Of a stretch of DNA of 64,000 nt, positions 8,533-16,953 are shown piece by piece. Made by a program: the position numbers and the translations under genes. This stretch comes from an uncultured Pedobacter sp. (GTDB lineage Bacteria; Bacteroidota; Bacteroidia; Sphingobacteriales; Sphingobacteriaceae). The number at the start of each line of letters is the position of its first letter. Position 1 is the first letter of the stretch. The stretch is from NCBI RefSeq assembly GCF_946480185.1, contig NZ_CAMLIG010000006.1:62001-126000 (forward strand), written 5' to 3'. Below the pieces are notes generated by a model that worked only from the letters and a program-made list of their open reading frames with translations, searched no databases and was not told where the DNA came from.

Positions 8533-9447
8533 ATGCGCTACCTTTTACTTATACCCATTATTTTGATTTTAGCGACGGCCTGCCAGCATTCCACGCCTAA
8601 AAACGATCCGCTAAAACGCGAATTTAGATTTGAACCCATTAAAGGAATAAAATACTTTGAAGTACGCCGAACGTTTGCAAACGGACTAGCTTTTAACGAA
8701 TTAGGATTTGAGCAAACGCCGGAATGGGCGGTTAGGTTTTTGTCTGATACTACGGTGCAGGCTTACAGCCCAACCATGAATAAAATGTTAAACTTTGATT
8801 TGATTTTTAGTCATGACGGGGTTTATAATTTTGCAAGAGAATGGTTTAGGGTAAAAAGTGTGAGTAAGGATAGTTTGCTTTTACAGCGATTAGAGGTGAA
8901 CGCCAAGCAAATTGCAAACGATGTGAGATCTGAAGTTTACATGACTTTTTACTCAGAAGCCTATTTAAAAAAAATAAACAAAACAGTTGAGGAGCTGAGA
9001 AAACCACGCAGACAAGATTCCCTATTTGTTAAACACCGGGCAGATTTAGTGAACGCTTCAATAACAGATACCAGCTTGTTTTTTGCAGCCCGCAACCCGG
9101 TTGAGTTTACCCCAAAAAGCAAAATTATTAAAATAGAAAAGCTGTCGTCAGTTAATAAACTAGAAGGAAAGAGTGCTTCTTACGATTATTTATATCCCGA
9201 ATATACGGTTAAGATAAAACCTGCTTACAAAGATTTTGCCTACACCATCTCTGCAATTGTGGACCAATACGGAAAGTTGTATGTGTATAGGTTTAATGCG
9301 ATGGATGATTACCGAGAAAACCGCAGGAAAGTGCTACAAGGGATTTTGGATCTTTACTTCGGAAGGTTAGTAAAAACAAAGCCCGGCAATACGCTAGGCT
9401 ATAATCACAGTTCTGTGATTGTTTTAAACCTTATTGGTTCAAAATAA
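8533..9447 (+). CDS. Predicted lipoprotein of unknown function
   Basis: 304 residues with a lipoprotein signal peptide (MRYLLLIPIILILATAC; lipobox ATAC, acylated Cys17). The mature part is mixed alpha/beta with no motif I recognise. It has many charged residues, and a central stretch (VYMTFYSEAYLKKINKTVEE) is probably helical. It is likely anchored in the outer or inner membrane facing the periplasm. It is convergent with the YtxH-like gene 17 bases downstream, with only a weak shared hairpin between. No function is proposed. Confidence 0.8.
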   Translation: MRYLLLIPIILILATACQHSTPKNDPLKREFRFEPIKGIKYFEVRRTFANGLAFNELGFEQTPEWAVRFLSDTTVQAYSPTMNKMLNFDLIFSHDGVYNFAREWFRVKSVSKDSLLLQRLEVNAKQIANDVRSEVYMTFYSEAYLKKINKTVEELRKPRRQDSLFVKHRADLVNASITDTSLFFAARNPVEFTPKSKIIKIEKLSSVNKLEGKSASYDYLYPEYTVKIKPAYKDFAYTISAIVDQYGKLYVYRFNAMDDYRENRRKVLQGILDLYFGRLVKTKPGNTLGYNHSSVIVLNLIGSK

Positions 9448-9463
9448 AAAAGCAAGTAGGTGA

Positions 9464-9784
9464 TTACCCTACTCGCTCTAAATGTTTTTGTGCATCTTCT
9501 GCTAATTTTGAAGTTACATCCGATGCTCTTGAAGCATAACCAGATGCTAAGTCAGAAGCTTTACTTGCGTATTGAGAAGCTAGGTTTGAAGCTTTATCTG
9601 CCAATTTACTTGATTGTTCTACTGCTGTGTTTTTAGCTTTATCGCTGAAGTCTTTTACGGCATCAATTACATTGCTTAACTGTTGCTTTCCGTCTTCATT
9701 GGTCATAAAATAGTACACAGCTGCACCGGCTGCAACTCCTAGAATTAAGCCTAAAGCTATTTTTGATTTTGTTTTATTTTCCAT
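9464..9784 (-). CDS. YtxH-domain protein
   Basis: 106 residues. A single N-terminal membrane helix (ALGLILGVAAGAAVYYFMT) is followed by a polar, probably helical tail containing about four Ala/Ser-rich repeats of the type ASNLASQYASKASD. This is the YtxH layout: a small general-stress-associated membrane protein whose biochemical role is unknown. The repeats suggest an extended amphipathic or coiled rod outside the membrane. Confidence 0.85.
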   Translation of the reverse strand: MENKTKSKIALGLILGVAAGAAVYYFMTNEDGKQQLSNVIDAVKDFSDKAKNTAVEQSSKLADKASNLASQYASKASDLASGYASRASDVTSKLAEDAQKHLERVG

Positions 9785-9874
9785 GATATTAAATTTTAAT
9801 TGTTCATGAAAGACAATACCAATACAATGCCAAAGAAATCTTAAAAGTCTATTCGTATGTAACCAAAAAGCAAC

Positions 9875-12166
9875 TTATTTAAATTTGCCCATTAAAGCGG
9901 CCAACTTGGTTGCCATATCTCCGTCTGCAGGTTTTACTTCAGCTTCTTTTTTCTTAAAAGTAGGCTCTGGTTTGCGAGGCTGTTGCTTTTGCTGACCAGC
10001 TGGTTTGCGTTGCTCTTTAGGTTCGGCAGTTTTTTTCTCGCCAGATTTCATGGTTAAAGAGATCCTTTTACGGGCAGCGTCCACATCCACCACAGTTACC
10101 TGCACTCTTTGCGAAACTTTCACCACTTCATTTGGATTCGAAATAAATTTATCTGCCATTTGGCTTAAATGCACCAATCCATCTTGGTGAACACCGATAT
10201 CTACAAAAGCCCCAAAATTGGTGATGTTGGTGACAATCCCGGGCAACTTCATCCCGGGCTTTAAGTCGTCTATCTTATTGATGCCATCTGCAAAAGCAAA
10301 AGCCTCAAATTGTTCACGCGGGTCTCGACCGGGTTTTGCCAATTCGGCAATAATATCTTTTAGAGTTGGTAAACCAACTTCTGCAGAAACATATTTCTTT
10401 AAATCTATCTGTTCCCGCAGTTTTGCATCTTTCAACAAATCTTGCAAGGTACAGTTTACATCTTTGGCCATTTGTTCTACCAAAGCGTAGCGCTCTGGAT
10501 GTACCGCACTGGCATCTAAAGGATGTTCTCCGTTTCTAATGCGCAAAAATCCGGCAGCCTGCTCAAAAGCTTTATCGCCCAAACGGGCAACTTTCTTTAA
10601 GGAGGCTCTGTTTTTAAATGCTCCGTGTAAATTGCGATACTCCACAATATTTTGCGCCAGCTGTGGTCCAAGACCAGAAACGTAAGACAGAATTTGTTTA
10701 GAGGCTGTATTTAATTCCACTCCAACTGCGTTTACACAGCTGATTACGGTGTCATCCAAAGAAGTTTGTAATTTGTTTTGGTCAACATCATGCTGGTACT
10801 GCCCAACGCCAATAGATTTTGGATCAATTTTTACCAGTTCTGCTAAGGGATCCATCATTCTGCGGCCGATAGAAACTGCTCCTCTAACGGTTACATCCTG
10901 ATCCGGAAATTCTTCTCTCGCCACATCAGATGCCGAATAAATGGATGCACCACTTTCGTTCACCATCACTACCAACACGCCCTCTAAATTTTGTGCTTTT
11001 ACAAAATCCTCGGTTTCTCTGCCCGCAGTTCCGTTACCAATAGCAATGGCTTCAATCTTATATTTTTCGCACAAATAGGTTAAAGTTTGTGCAGCTTCTT
11101 TTGCAGCGCCCGGTCCGGTATGCGGGTAAATGGTGGTATTTTCCAATAATTTCCCTTGCTCGTCTAAGCAAACCAATTTGCAGCCGGTTCTAAAACCTGG
11201 GTCTAAAGCCAAAACTCTTTTTTGCCCAATTGGTGCCGCTAATAATAACTGTCGGGCATTTTCTGCAAAAACACGGATGGCTTCTTCATCTGCAAGTTGT
11301 TTAGATTTTAAACGGGTTTCCGTTTCCATCGAAGGCTTTAACAAACGCTTGTAGCTGTCTTCTAAAGCCTGTTTTACTTCCGTACTTTTTTTATTGTTGC
11401 CTTTAATAAATTGGCGCTCTAAAATACAGATAGCCGCTTCTTCTTCTGGCAATGCATCTAACTTTAAAATCAGTTCCTTTTCTCCGCGGCGCATGGCCAA
11501 AATGCGGTGCGATGGTGCTGTTTTTACCGGTTCGCTCCAATCAAAATAATCCTTGTATTTTATTCCTTCTTCTTCTTTACCTTTTAAAACCTCTGCTTTA
11601 TAAATGCCTTTGTCAAAAAATAGGTTACGCAATACCAATCTTGCTTCTGCATTTTCAGCAATCATTTCGGCAATAATATCTCTGGCGCCCTGCAGTGCTT
11701 CTACAATATTGTTTACACCTTTTTCGGAATCAATGTATTTATCCGCTTCCGTTTCTGGATTGTTTTGATCCTGTTCGAAAATGCTTAGAGCCAAAGGTTC
11801 TAAACCTTTTTCACGAGCAACGGAAGCTTTGGTTTTGCGTTTTGGTTTGTAAGGCAAATAAATATCTTCCAAAAGCGTCATCGTTTCCGCAGATAGTACT
11901 GCGTTTTTTAGCTCCTCAGTTAGCTTTCCCTGTTCTTCAATAGATTTTAGAACGGCTTCTTTCCGTTTGTCCAAATCTCTCAGCTGCTGAATGCGATCTC
12001 TTATTGCAGCCACTTGAACTTCATCCAAACTTCCGGTCATTTCCTTGCGGTATCTGGAAATAAACGGAACGGTTGCGCCTTCATCAAGCAGGTTTAAAGT
12101 GGCCTGCACCTGCTTACTGCCTACGTTTAACTCCTGCGCAACTAAAAAGATATGCTGTTCTGACAT
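9875..12166 (-). CDS. tex: Tex family RNA-binding transcription accessory protein
   Basis: 763 residues, typical for Tex. Order: N-terminal Tex domain (SRYRKEMTGSLDEVQVAAIR), YqgF-like domain (VLALDPGFRTGCKL), helix-hairpin-helix segment (NIVEYRNLHGAFKNRASLKK) and an S1 RNA-binding domain at about 640-710 (GIVTNITNFGAFVDIGVHQD). A Lys/Pro/Gln-rich tail (about 715-745) precedes a short conserved end, LAALMGKF. Tex binds nucleic acid and is linked to transcription in other bacteria. It is a single gene. Confidence 0.96.
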   Translation of the reverse strand: MSEQHIFLVAQELNVGSKQVQATLNLLDEGATVPFISRYRKEMTGSLDEVQVAAIRDRIQQLRDLDKRKEAVLKSIEEQGKLTEELKNAVLSAETMTLLEDIYLPYKPKRKTKASVAREKGLEPLALSIFEQDQNNPETEADKYIDSEKGVNNIVEALQGARDIIAEMIAENAEARLVLRNLFFDKGIYKAEVLKGKEEEGIKYKDYFDWSEPVKTAPSHRILAMRRGEKELILKLDALPEEEAAICILERQFIKGNNKKSTEVKQALEDSYKRLLKPSMETETRLKSKQLADEEAIRVFAENARQLLLAAPIGQKRVLALDPGFRTGCKLVCLDEQGKLLENTTIYPHTGPGAAKEAAQTLTYLCEKYKIEAIAIGNGTAGRETEDFVKAQNLEGVLVVMVNESGASIYSASDVAREEFPDQDVTVRGAVSIGRRMMDPLAELVKIDPKSIGVGQYQHDVDQNKLQTSLDDTVISCVNAVGVELNTASKQILSYVSGLGPQLAQNIVEYRNLHGAFKNRASLKKVARLGDKAFEQAAGFLRIRNGEHPLDASAVHPERYALVEQMAKDVNCTLQDLLKDAKLREQIDLKKYVSAEVGLPTLKDIIAELAKPGRDPREQFEAFAFADGINKIDDLKPGMKLPGIVTNITNFGAFVDIGVHQDGLVHLSQMADKFISNPNEVVKVSQRVQVTVVDVDAARKRISLTMKSGEKKTAEPKEQRKPAGQQKQQPRKPEPTFKKKEAEVKPADGDMATKLAALMGKFK

Positions 12167-12441
12167 GCTGAATTTTTTTAAACCACGAAGATGTAAATTC
12201 TGTATCCATTTTTAAAAAAGATTTCTTCACATTTTGTTCGATTTTTTGTGGCGATGTATTTGTATTTACAGTAAAAATAATTGGCAGAAACTAGTTGTCT
12301 CTGCACTTTAACACGCTGTCCAATATATTTTTATTCTGATGGAAAATCGGAATAAAGTGTGGCAACACCATTGCTAATGCAATTTAAAGCCTATCAATAA
12401 TTTTTAAACACGAAAATCATCACTCAACAAATAGTATTAAA

Positions 12442-12654
12442 ATGAAAAAATCGATTTACTATGGCATTATCTATGGCACTTTGTGTCTAGGATTAGCTTC
12501 ATCTTGTAGCAATACGGCGAAAGAGCCTGAGGTTGCAAAAATGGAATCCACAAAAGATTCTCTAAAACAGTTGGACAAACAAGTATCCAGTCAGATCGAG
12601 CGTTTGCAACAATCTATGACGAAAGTGGATCAGGAATTTGAAACTAAAAACTAA
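12442..12654 (+). CDS. Small predicted lipoprotein
   Basis: 70 residues with a lipoprotein signal (GLASSC lipobox). The mature part is about 48 residues, highly charged and probably a coiled coil (LKQLDKQVSSQIERLQQSMT), so it may form a short rod anchored by lipid, as Lpp does in other bacteria, though without sequence identity that I can see. The next gene begins 7 bases after its stop, so the pair is probably an operon. Function unknown. Confidence 0.75.
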   Translation: MKKSIYYGIIYGTLCLGLASSCSNTAKEPEVAKMESTKDSLKQLDKQVSSQIERLQQSMTKVDQEFETKN

Positions 12655-12661
12655 TAAAAAC

Positions 12662-13489
12662 ATGAAACTAGGATATTTAACAAGCGTAGCCATCATCCCA
12701 CTGATGATGTTTGCGACAAATTTTAATCAGGGCAATAGCCAAAAGAATAAAGACAATAATAAAGAACAAAAAGACCATGAGGAAAGGAGAGGAAAAGGAG
12801 AAAGTGAACATGGAAATGGCCATGCTTTTAAAGAAAAAAAGCAAAACGAAGGCAATTGGAACGGTAAAAATGATAAATCCTTTAAAGGTAACGAAGGTAA
12901 GAAATGGAAAGCGGATGACCGTTGGAATGATGGAAAGTGGGACAATGAACGTTTTGACGCAAGAATGAGTAAGATTAAAGGTCACAAAAAGGGTAAATGG
13001 GTAAATGAACGTTATTACCACGGGATAAATTGGTTAAACGGAGCCAATTATTACGAAGTAAAAGGACCAAAAGAGAACAAAAAAGTTACTTTATGCCATA
13101 CACCTAAGGGATCTGATTATCCTGTAACCATTAAAGTTTCGGTAAATGCCTTACAAGCACATTTAAACCATGGCGATTATCAAGGAGAATGTAAGAATTG
13201 GGATAAAAGTAGCCATAGCGATACTTACTGGAACACAAGAACTGATTATTACAACCAATATACGCAAACTACAGAAACACTTTCTTTTGGAGAACAGCTT
13301 TTGGCTTTAGCAATTAATAAGTTAACGGGGGCAAAAACACAACTTACAACGTTAAGGCCTACGTTGACCGCTACAGAAATAAGCAGCAGAGAAGCCGCGA
13401 TTATCAACTTGCAAAATGATGCTTACGGTTTGCAACAAACTTTAGACAGAGGAAATAATAATATTGCTACAGTGAATTTTGTTTTTTAA
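12662..13489 (+). CDS. Exported hydrophilic protein with a KVTLCHTP motif domain
   Basis: The ATG at 12662 (275 residues) is preferred over one 24 bases earlier, because it directly precedes a signal sequence (MKLGYLTSVAIIPLMMFATN) and avoids overlapping the upstream lipoprotein gene. The first half is low-complexity, rich in Lys, Asn, Glu and Gly, with a WNDGKWDNERFD-type repeat. The middle holds KVTLCHTPKGSDYPVTIKVS followed by NALQAHLNHGD and a later Cys. This motif recurs in many secreted Bacteroidetes proteins, and its Cys/His content suggests metal binding or a disulfide. The C-terminal part is helical. The role is unknown. Confidence 0.75.
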   Translation: MKLGYLTSVAIIPLMMFATNFNQGNSQKNKDNNKEQKDHEERRGKGESEHGNGHAFKEKKQNEGNWNGKNDKSFKGNEGKKWKADDRWNDGKWDNERFDARMSKIKGHKKGKWVNERYYHGINWLNGANYYEVKGPKENKKVTLCHTPKGSDYPVTIKVSVNALQAHLNHGDYQGECKNWDKSSHSDTYWNTRTDYYNQYTQTTETLSFGEQLLALAINKLTGAKTQLTTLRPTLTATEISSREAAIINLQNDAYGLQQTLDRGNNNIATVNFVF

Positions 13490-13506
13490 GCAAAATCAGA
13501 AAAAGC

Positions 13507-13541
13507 AAAAATCCTATCTGTACCAACAGATGGGATTTTTG
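13507..13541 (+). terminator. Rho-independent terminator
   Basis: Stem AAAAATCCTATCTG / CAGATGGGATTTTT with a short ACCAA-type loop and trailing T residues, 17 bases after the KVTLCHTP-protein stop. Confidence 0.85.
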
Positions 13542-13614
13542 AGTTTTTATTAAAACCAGTGCTACACTCGGAAGTGAAGGATAAAATTATTTGAAAAAAT
13601 CAGCGCAAGTTTCT

Positions 13615-14643
13615 CTAAAATTCGCTGTTTGGGGCTTTCTCTGCATTTGCATTCATCATCAATACATTCCTTAAATAATTGTCGATGATATCGGTTTCTA
13701 CCGTATCGTTAATCATAGAAATATATTTATCAGGTCTAATAATTAATGTTCTCCTCTCGGATTCAGAGATGTTTAGTTTGTGGAAAATCGAGTCGTTACG
13801 TTTACTGTAAGGAAGATAAAACAGCTTAATATTAAAATTTAGCTGTACCCATTTGGCAATATTGAACACATATTGCGGATTTACATTTCCAATAACAATC
13901 AAGGAAAACTGCTGGTAGTTACACCAGTGGTGGAGCGACGTTTCCTGTTTTAATTTTTCATCATAAAATGGGAGGTTTGGCAATAGCTCACCGGCCTCTA
14001 AATTTCTTTGCTGACTTAAATGCAAGTTGATCGGGCTGTGGGTTAAACGTAAATCCGTTGGTTTTTGTGGGTTAAGTTTTAAAAGCCAGCGGTTAAATAC
14101 ACCCATTTCTTTTTTATCCTGATAAAACTCGGAAATTACCAGTTTTTCTGCCTCAAAGGAATGTAAAATATAAGGATGAAACCTTTTTAGCTGTACACCA
14201 ATTACCCGCCAAGCTAGGATAAAGGCATTCCTGAAATTTGCTTCGGCATTAGCTTTCTCAACTTCTATATCGCTTAACCTAAAAACAAAATTGGTAATGT
14301 GCTGTTGTTCATTAGCTTCTTGCAACAATTGATGTTTGCCATTTGAAGAATTACTCAATTGAGTTCCCCAAATCACACAGCATAAGCTGTGCGCTAAAAG
14401 GCTTAAGCTTTGCTCGGTAAAATCTTGTTCTGTAGTGTTGCCGTTAAACTTATAACCGTGTTGTTTTAAAATTTCAGCACTATAAGTACTCAAATTTATT
14501 GTCCGTTCGCTTTCTTCTTGCGGACTTTCTGATTGGTCAACGACCAGAACATTTAAACCTCCTTTGGCTAAAATTGTAGCAAAGGCCAAAGAAACCGGAC
14601 TAACGCCAACTATTAAAACATCTGACGGTGTTGGAATTCTCAT
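13615..14643 (-). CDS. Flavin-monooxygenase-like protein with degenerate dinucleotide-binding motif
   Basis: 342 residues. The N-terminus (DVLIVGVSPVSLAFATILAK, then GLNVLVVDQS) is the start of an FAD-binding Rossmann fold of the aromatic-hydroxylase type. Where functional enzymes have GxGPxGL, this protein has GVSPVSL, so two glycines are replaced by Ser. The C-terminus (ERRTLIIRPDKYISM) resembles the thioredoxin-like end domain of phenol-hydroxylase relatives. At 342 residues it is well short of the roughly 500 usual for that family, and the central FAD/substrate region appears reduced. The start codon overlaps the stop of the methyltransferase gene by 4 bases, so the two are translationally coupled. 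It may be a non-catalytic relative; no substrate is proposed. Confidence 0.55.
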   Translation of the reverse strand: MRIPTPSDVLIVGVSPVSLAFATILAKGGLNVLVVDQSESPQEESERTINLSTYSAEILKQHGYKFNGNTTEQDFTEQSLSLLAHSLCCVIWGTQLSNSSNGKHQLLQEANEQQHITNFVFRLSDIEVEKANAEANFRNAFILAWRVIGVQLKRFHPYILHSFEAEKLVISEFYQDKKEMGVFNRWLLKLNPQKPTDLRLTHSPINLHLSQQRNLEAGELLPNLPFYDEKLKQETSLHHWCNYQQFSLIVIGNVNPQYVFNIAKWVQLNFNIKLFYLPYSKRNDSIFHKLNISESERRTLIIRPDKYISMINDTVETDIIDNYLRNVLMMNANAEKAPNSEF

Positions 14644-15353
14644 CTTTCCCTATACAACAGAAATATCGTGGGCTGTTTGTGTAAATCCAGCTGTTCATTT
14701 TTCCATTCAAAAATACTTTTTGTTTGTAAAAACTCGTTGTCTGCAGTTAAATTAGTGGCAATGCACAGTTTAGTGTCGTTTCTACAGCTAGACAAAATAT
14801 CACCTAGCATTGGATTGTTTCTAAACGGTGTTTCGATAAATAATTGTGTTTGCTTAAAGCGTTCCGAGAAGGCTTCCAAATCTTTTATTCTTTTTATTCT
14901 CGCCATTTTGTCTATCGGCAAATAACCATGGAAGGCAAAACTTTGTCCGTTAAAGCCAGACCCCATCAAAGCTAACAGCAAGGAACTCGGGCCCACCAAA
15001 GGAACAACTTTTATTCCTCTTTTGTGTGCTTCCGCCACGATGTCTGCTCCCGGATCTGCCACGCCAGGGCAACCAGCCTCGCTCATCAAACCCACATCCT
15101 TCCCCGCTTCTAAACCCTGGAAATAAGGTTTTAAACTGCCGCCCCGTTGATGCTTTCCGTAATCATGAATAAGTAGCTCGCTTTGTTTGGTCACTAAACC
15201 GGCGTTCTTTAAACAGCGCCTTGCGGTTTTTTCATTTTCAACAATATATTCTTTGATCTCATTTATGGTTTGCGATAGAAAAGGTGTCAAAGATTTTTGC
15301 TCTGCGCCTTCTGCCATCACTACCGGAATAAGGTATAATGTGCCTTTTGCCAT
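14640..15353 (-). CDS. SAM-dependent methyltransferase, RsmI-like (tetrapyrrole-methylase fold)
   Basis: 237 residues. GTLYLIPVVMAEG at the start, VGLMSEAGCPGVADPG (near residues 87-102) and LVGPSSLLLALMGSGF are the signature segments of the tetrapyrrole-methylase fold used by RsmI, which 2'-O-methylates C1402 of 16S rRNA. The N-terminus and the C-terminal half (FIETPFRNN, FLLYRER) differ from canonical RsmI, and many Bacteroidetes carry such a diverged paralogue, so rRNA specificity is not certain. It is upstream of, and overlaps by 4 bases, the monooxygenase-like gene. Confidence 0.85.
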   Translation of the reverse strand: MAKGTLYLIPVVMAEGAEQKSLTPFLSQTINEIKEYIVENEKTARRCLKNAGLVTKQSELLIHDYGKHQRGGSLKPYFQGLEAGKDVGLMSEAGCPGVADPGADIVAEAHKRGIKVVPLVGPSSLLLALMGSGFNGQSFAFHGYLPIDKMARIKRIKDLEAFSERFKQTQLFIETPFRNNPMLGDILSSCRNDTKLCIATNLTADNEFLQTKSIFEWKNEQLDLHKQPTIFLLYRER

Positions 15354-15594
15354 GATACAAATTAAACCATTTGCTTTTAAAAAGCTCTATACTATACAAG
15401 GTTATTTTATTTGACACCTTTTTATGTCAACCGTCGTCTTGTAAATATAGCCTAAAGCAAAGGGATTTGTTTATGCATCATAAAAACAGAAGAGTGGACA
15501 TTATGATTGATTTGTCACATTTTAAATGCTAAATATTAAACAAGTTCCCGAGGCGTTAATTGATTAATTAAACGGAATTTAAATATTGGAAAAC

Positions 15595-16773
15595 ATGAGC
15601 AGCCGAATAAAAAAAACAGCATGGGCTTTTGGTATATTTTTTACTGTAATAAGCCTTAAAATTAATAAAGTACAGGCACAACCAAATACACCAATCAGCA
15701 TACAGGTTTTTTACGATGAGCTTTCCGGATATGGAGATTGGGTAAACAATCCGGATTATGGATATGTTTGGCGACCGAATGTTGGTGGTGATTTTAGACC
15801 TTACTACACAAACGGGCATTGGGTAATGACCGAGTATGGAAATACTTGGGTATCTGATTATGATTGGGGGTGGGCGCCATTCCATTACGGTAGATGGTTT
15901 TATGATGATTATGATGGTTGGGTTTGGGCACCGGATACCGTATGGGGGCCAGCTTGGGTGACTTGGAGAACAGGTGGCGGTTACTACGGTTGGGCACCTT
16001 TGGGTCCAAGAATTAATATAAATATCAATATTGGAAGGCGTTATTACATACCGGATAATTACTGGGTATTTATCCCACAGAGGTGCATTTATTACCCATC
16101 ATATAACAGATATTGGGAACCTGGAAGAAATGTTTACATTGTCCACAATACCACCATTATCAATAATGTTTACACCAATGATAGGGTGAGGTATTATAGT
16201 GGTCCGGATAGAGATGATGTGAGAAGAGCAACCAGAAGCGATGTGCCGGTATATAGAATATCAGATAATAACAGACCGGGTTCTACAAGAGTGGATAGAG
16301 ACGAGGTAAATATTTATCGACCAAATATAGCTAGAACTGGGAATGATGCCCCTAGAAGTATCGCGGATAATCCGGCAAGGCCAAGTAGAACTAGTACAGC
16401 TAATGATAGCAGAACCAATTCAACATTCAATAACACAAGGCCGGACCGCTCTGGAAGTAGTGATGCAGGTAATAACAGGACGTCAAATGCTGAGCCCCGG
16501 TCACCAATGAACAATGGTAGAGATAACAGCTCCTACAACAGACCCGAACGTACTGCGAGCCCAAGGAATGACAGCCCTCAGCCAAGGACGGAATCTACTA
16601 GGAACGAGCAACCAGCACCTTCTCCTTCAAGAAGTGAAGCGCCAAGTAACCGACCTCAGCGAGTAGAAAGAAGCGCTCCGGCACCGAGAGAACAAACAAG
16701 TGCTCCTACCAGACAGGCGGAACGTTCAGGTTCATCATCAAGAGATGGAGGCAGTGGAAGACCGAGTAGGTAA
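15595..16773 (+). CDS. Exported DUF6600-type protein with Arg/Ser/Pro-rich tail
   Basis: The frame opens at a TTG at 15586, but the ATG at 15595 is the better start (392 residues). A signal peptide (TAWAFGIFFTVISLKINKVQAQ) is followed by a Trp/Tyr-rich domain with repeated YGYVWRP, WGWAPFHYGRW, DGWVWAPDTVWGPAWV and YGWAPLGP blocks, the DUF6600 pattern. From about residue 205 onward the protein is low-complexity, rich in Arg, Asn, Ser and Pro and probably disordered. The Trp blocks suggest a beta-rich surface or cell-wall-associated domain. Function unknown. Confidence 0.85.
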   Translation: MSSRIKKTAWAFGIFFTVISLKINKVQAQPNTPISIQVFYDELSGYGDWVNNPDYGYVWRPNVGGDFRPYYTNGHWVMTEYGNTWVSDYDWGWAPFHYGRWFYDDYDGWVWAPDTVWGPAWVTWRTGGGYYGWAPLGPRINININIGRRYYIPDNYWVFIPQRCIYYPSYNRYWEPGRNVYIVHNTTIINNVYTNDRVRYYSGPDRDDVRRATRSDVPVYRISDNNRPGSTRVDRDEVNIYRPNIARTGNDAPRSIADNPARPSRTSTANDSRTNSTFNNTRPDRSGSSDAGNNRTSNAEPRSPMNNGRDNSSYNRPERTASPRNDSPQPRTESTRNEQPAPSPSRSEAPSNRPQRVERSAPAPREQTSAPTRQAERSGSSSRDGGSGRPSR

Positions 16774-16794
16774 AGTAGTTTCCAATTAAATTTT

Positions 16795-16837
16795 AATCCG
16801 ATTCCATTTGCCTTCGCAAATAAAATCGGATTTTTTT
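16795..16837 (+). terminator. Probable terminator of the DUF6600 gene
   Basis: Arms AATCCGATT and AATCGGATT with a 20-base loop and a following T tract, 21 bases downstream of the DUF6600 stop. Confidence 0.7.
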
Positions 16838-16897
16838 GTGCCCAAGTGATGGTAATGGTCTGCTGAAATTTTTAGTCTATCATACAGGATAAGCAAA

Positions 16898-16927
16898 AAG
16901 CCCCACATCTATCAGATGCAGGGCTTT
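16898..16927 (-). terminator. Terminator of nrdJ
   Basis: Read on the minus strand, AAAGCCC pairs with GGGCTTT around an inner GCATCT / AGATGT stem and is followed by T residues, 27 bases past the nrdJ stop. Confidence 0.88.
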
Positions 16928-16953
16928 AAACCTTCTACTTTAAACTCTAGAAC

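Noticed and set aside
9448..9490. Terminator between the lipoprotein and YtxH genes
   Set aside because: The AGTAGG/CCTACT pairing is short and lies partly inside the YtxH coding end with no T tract, so it is not listed as a feature.
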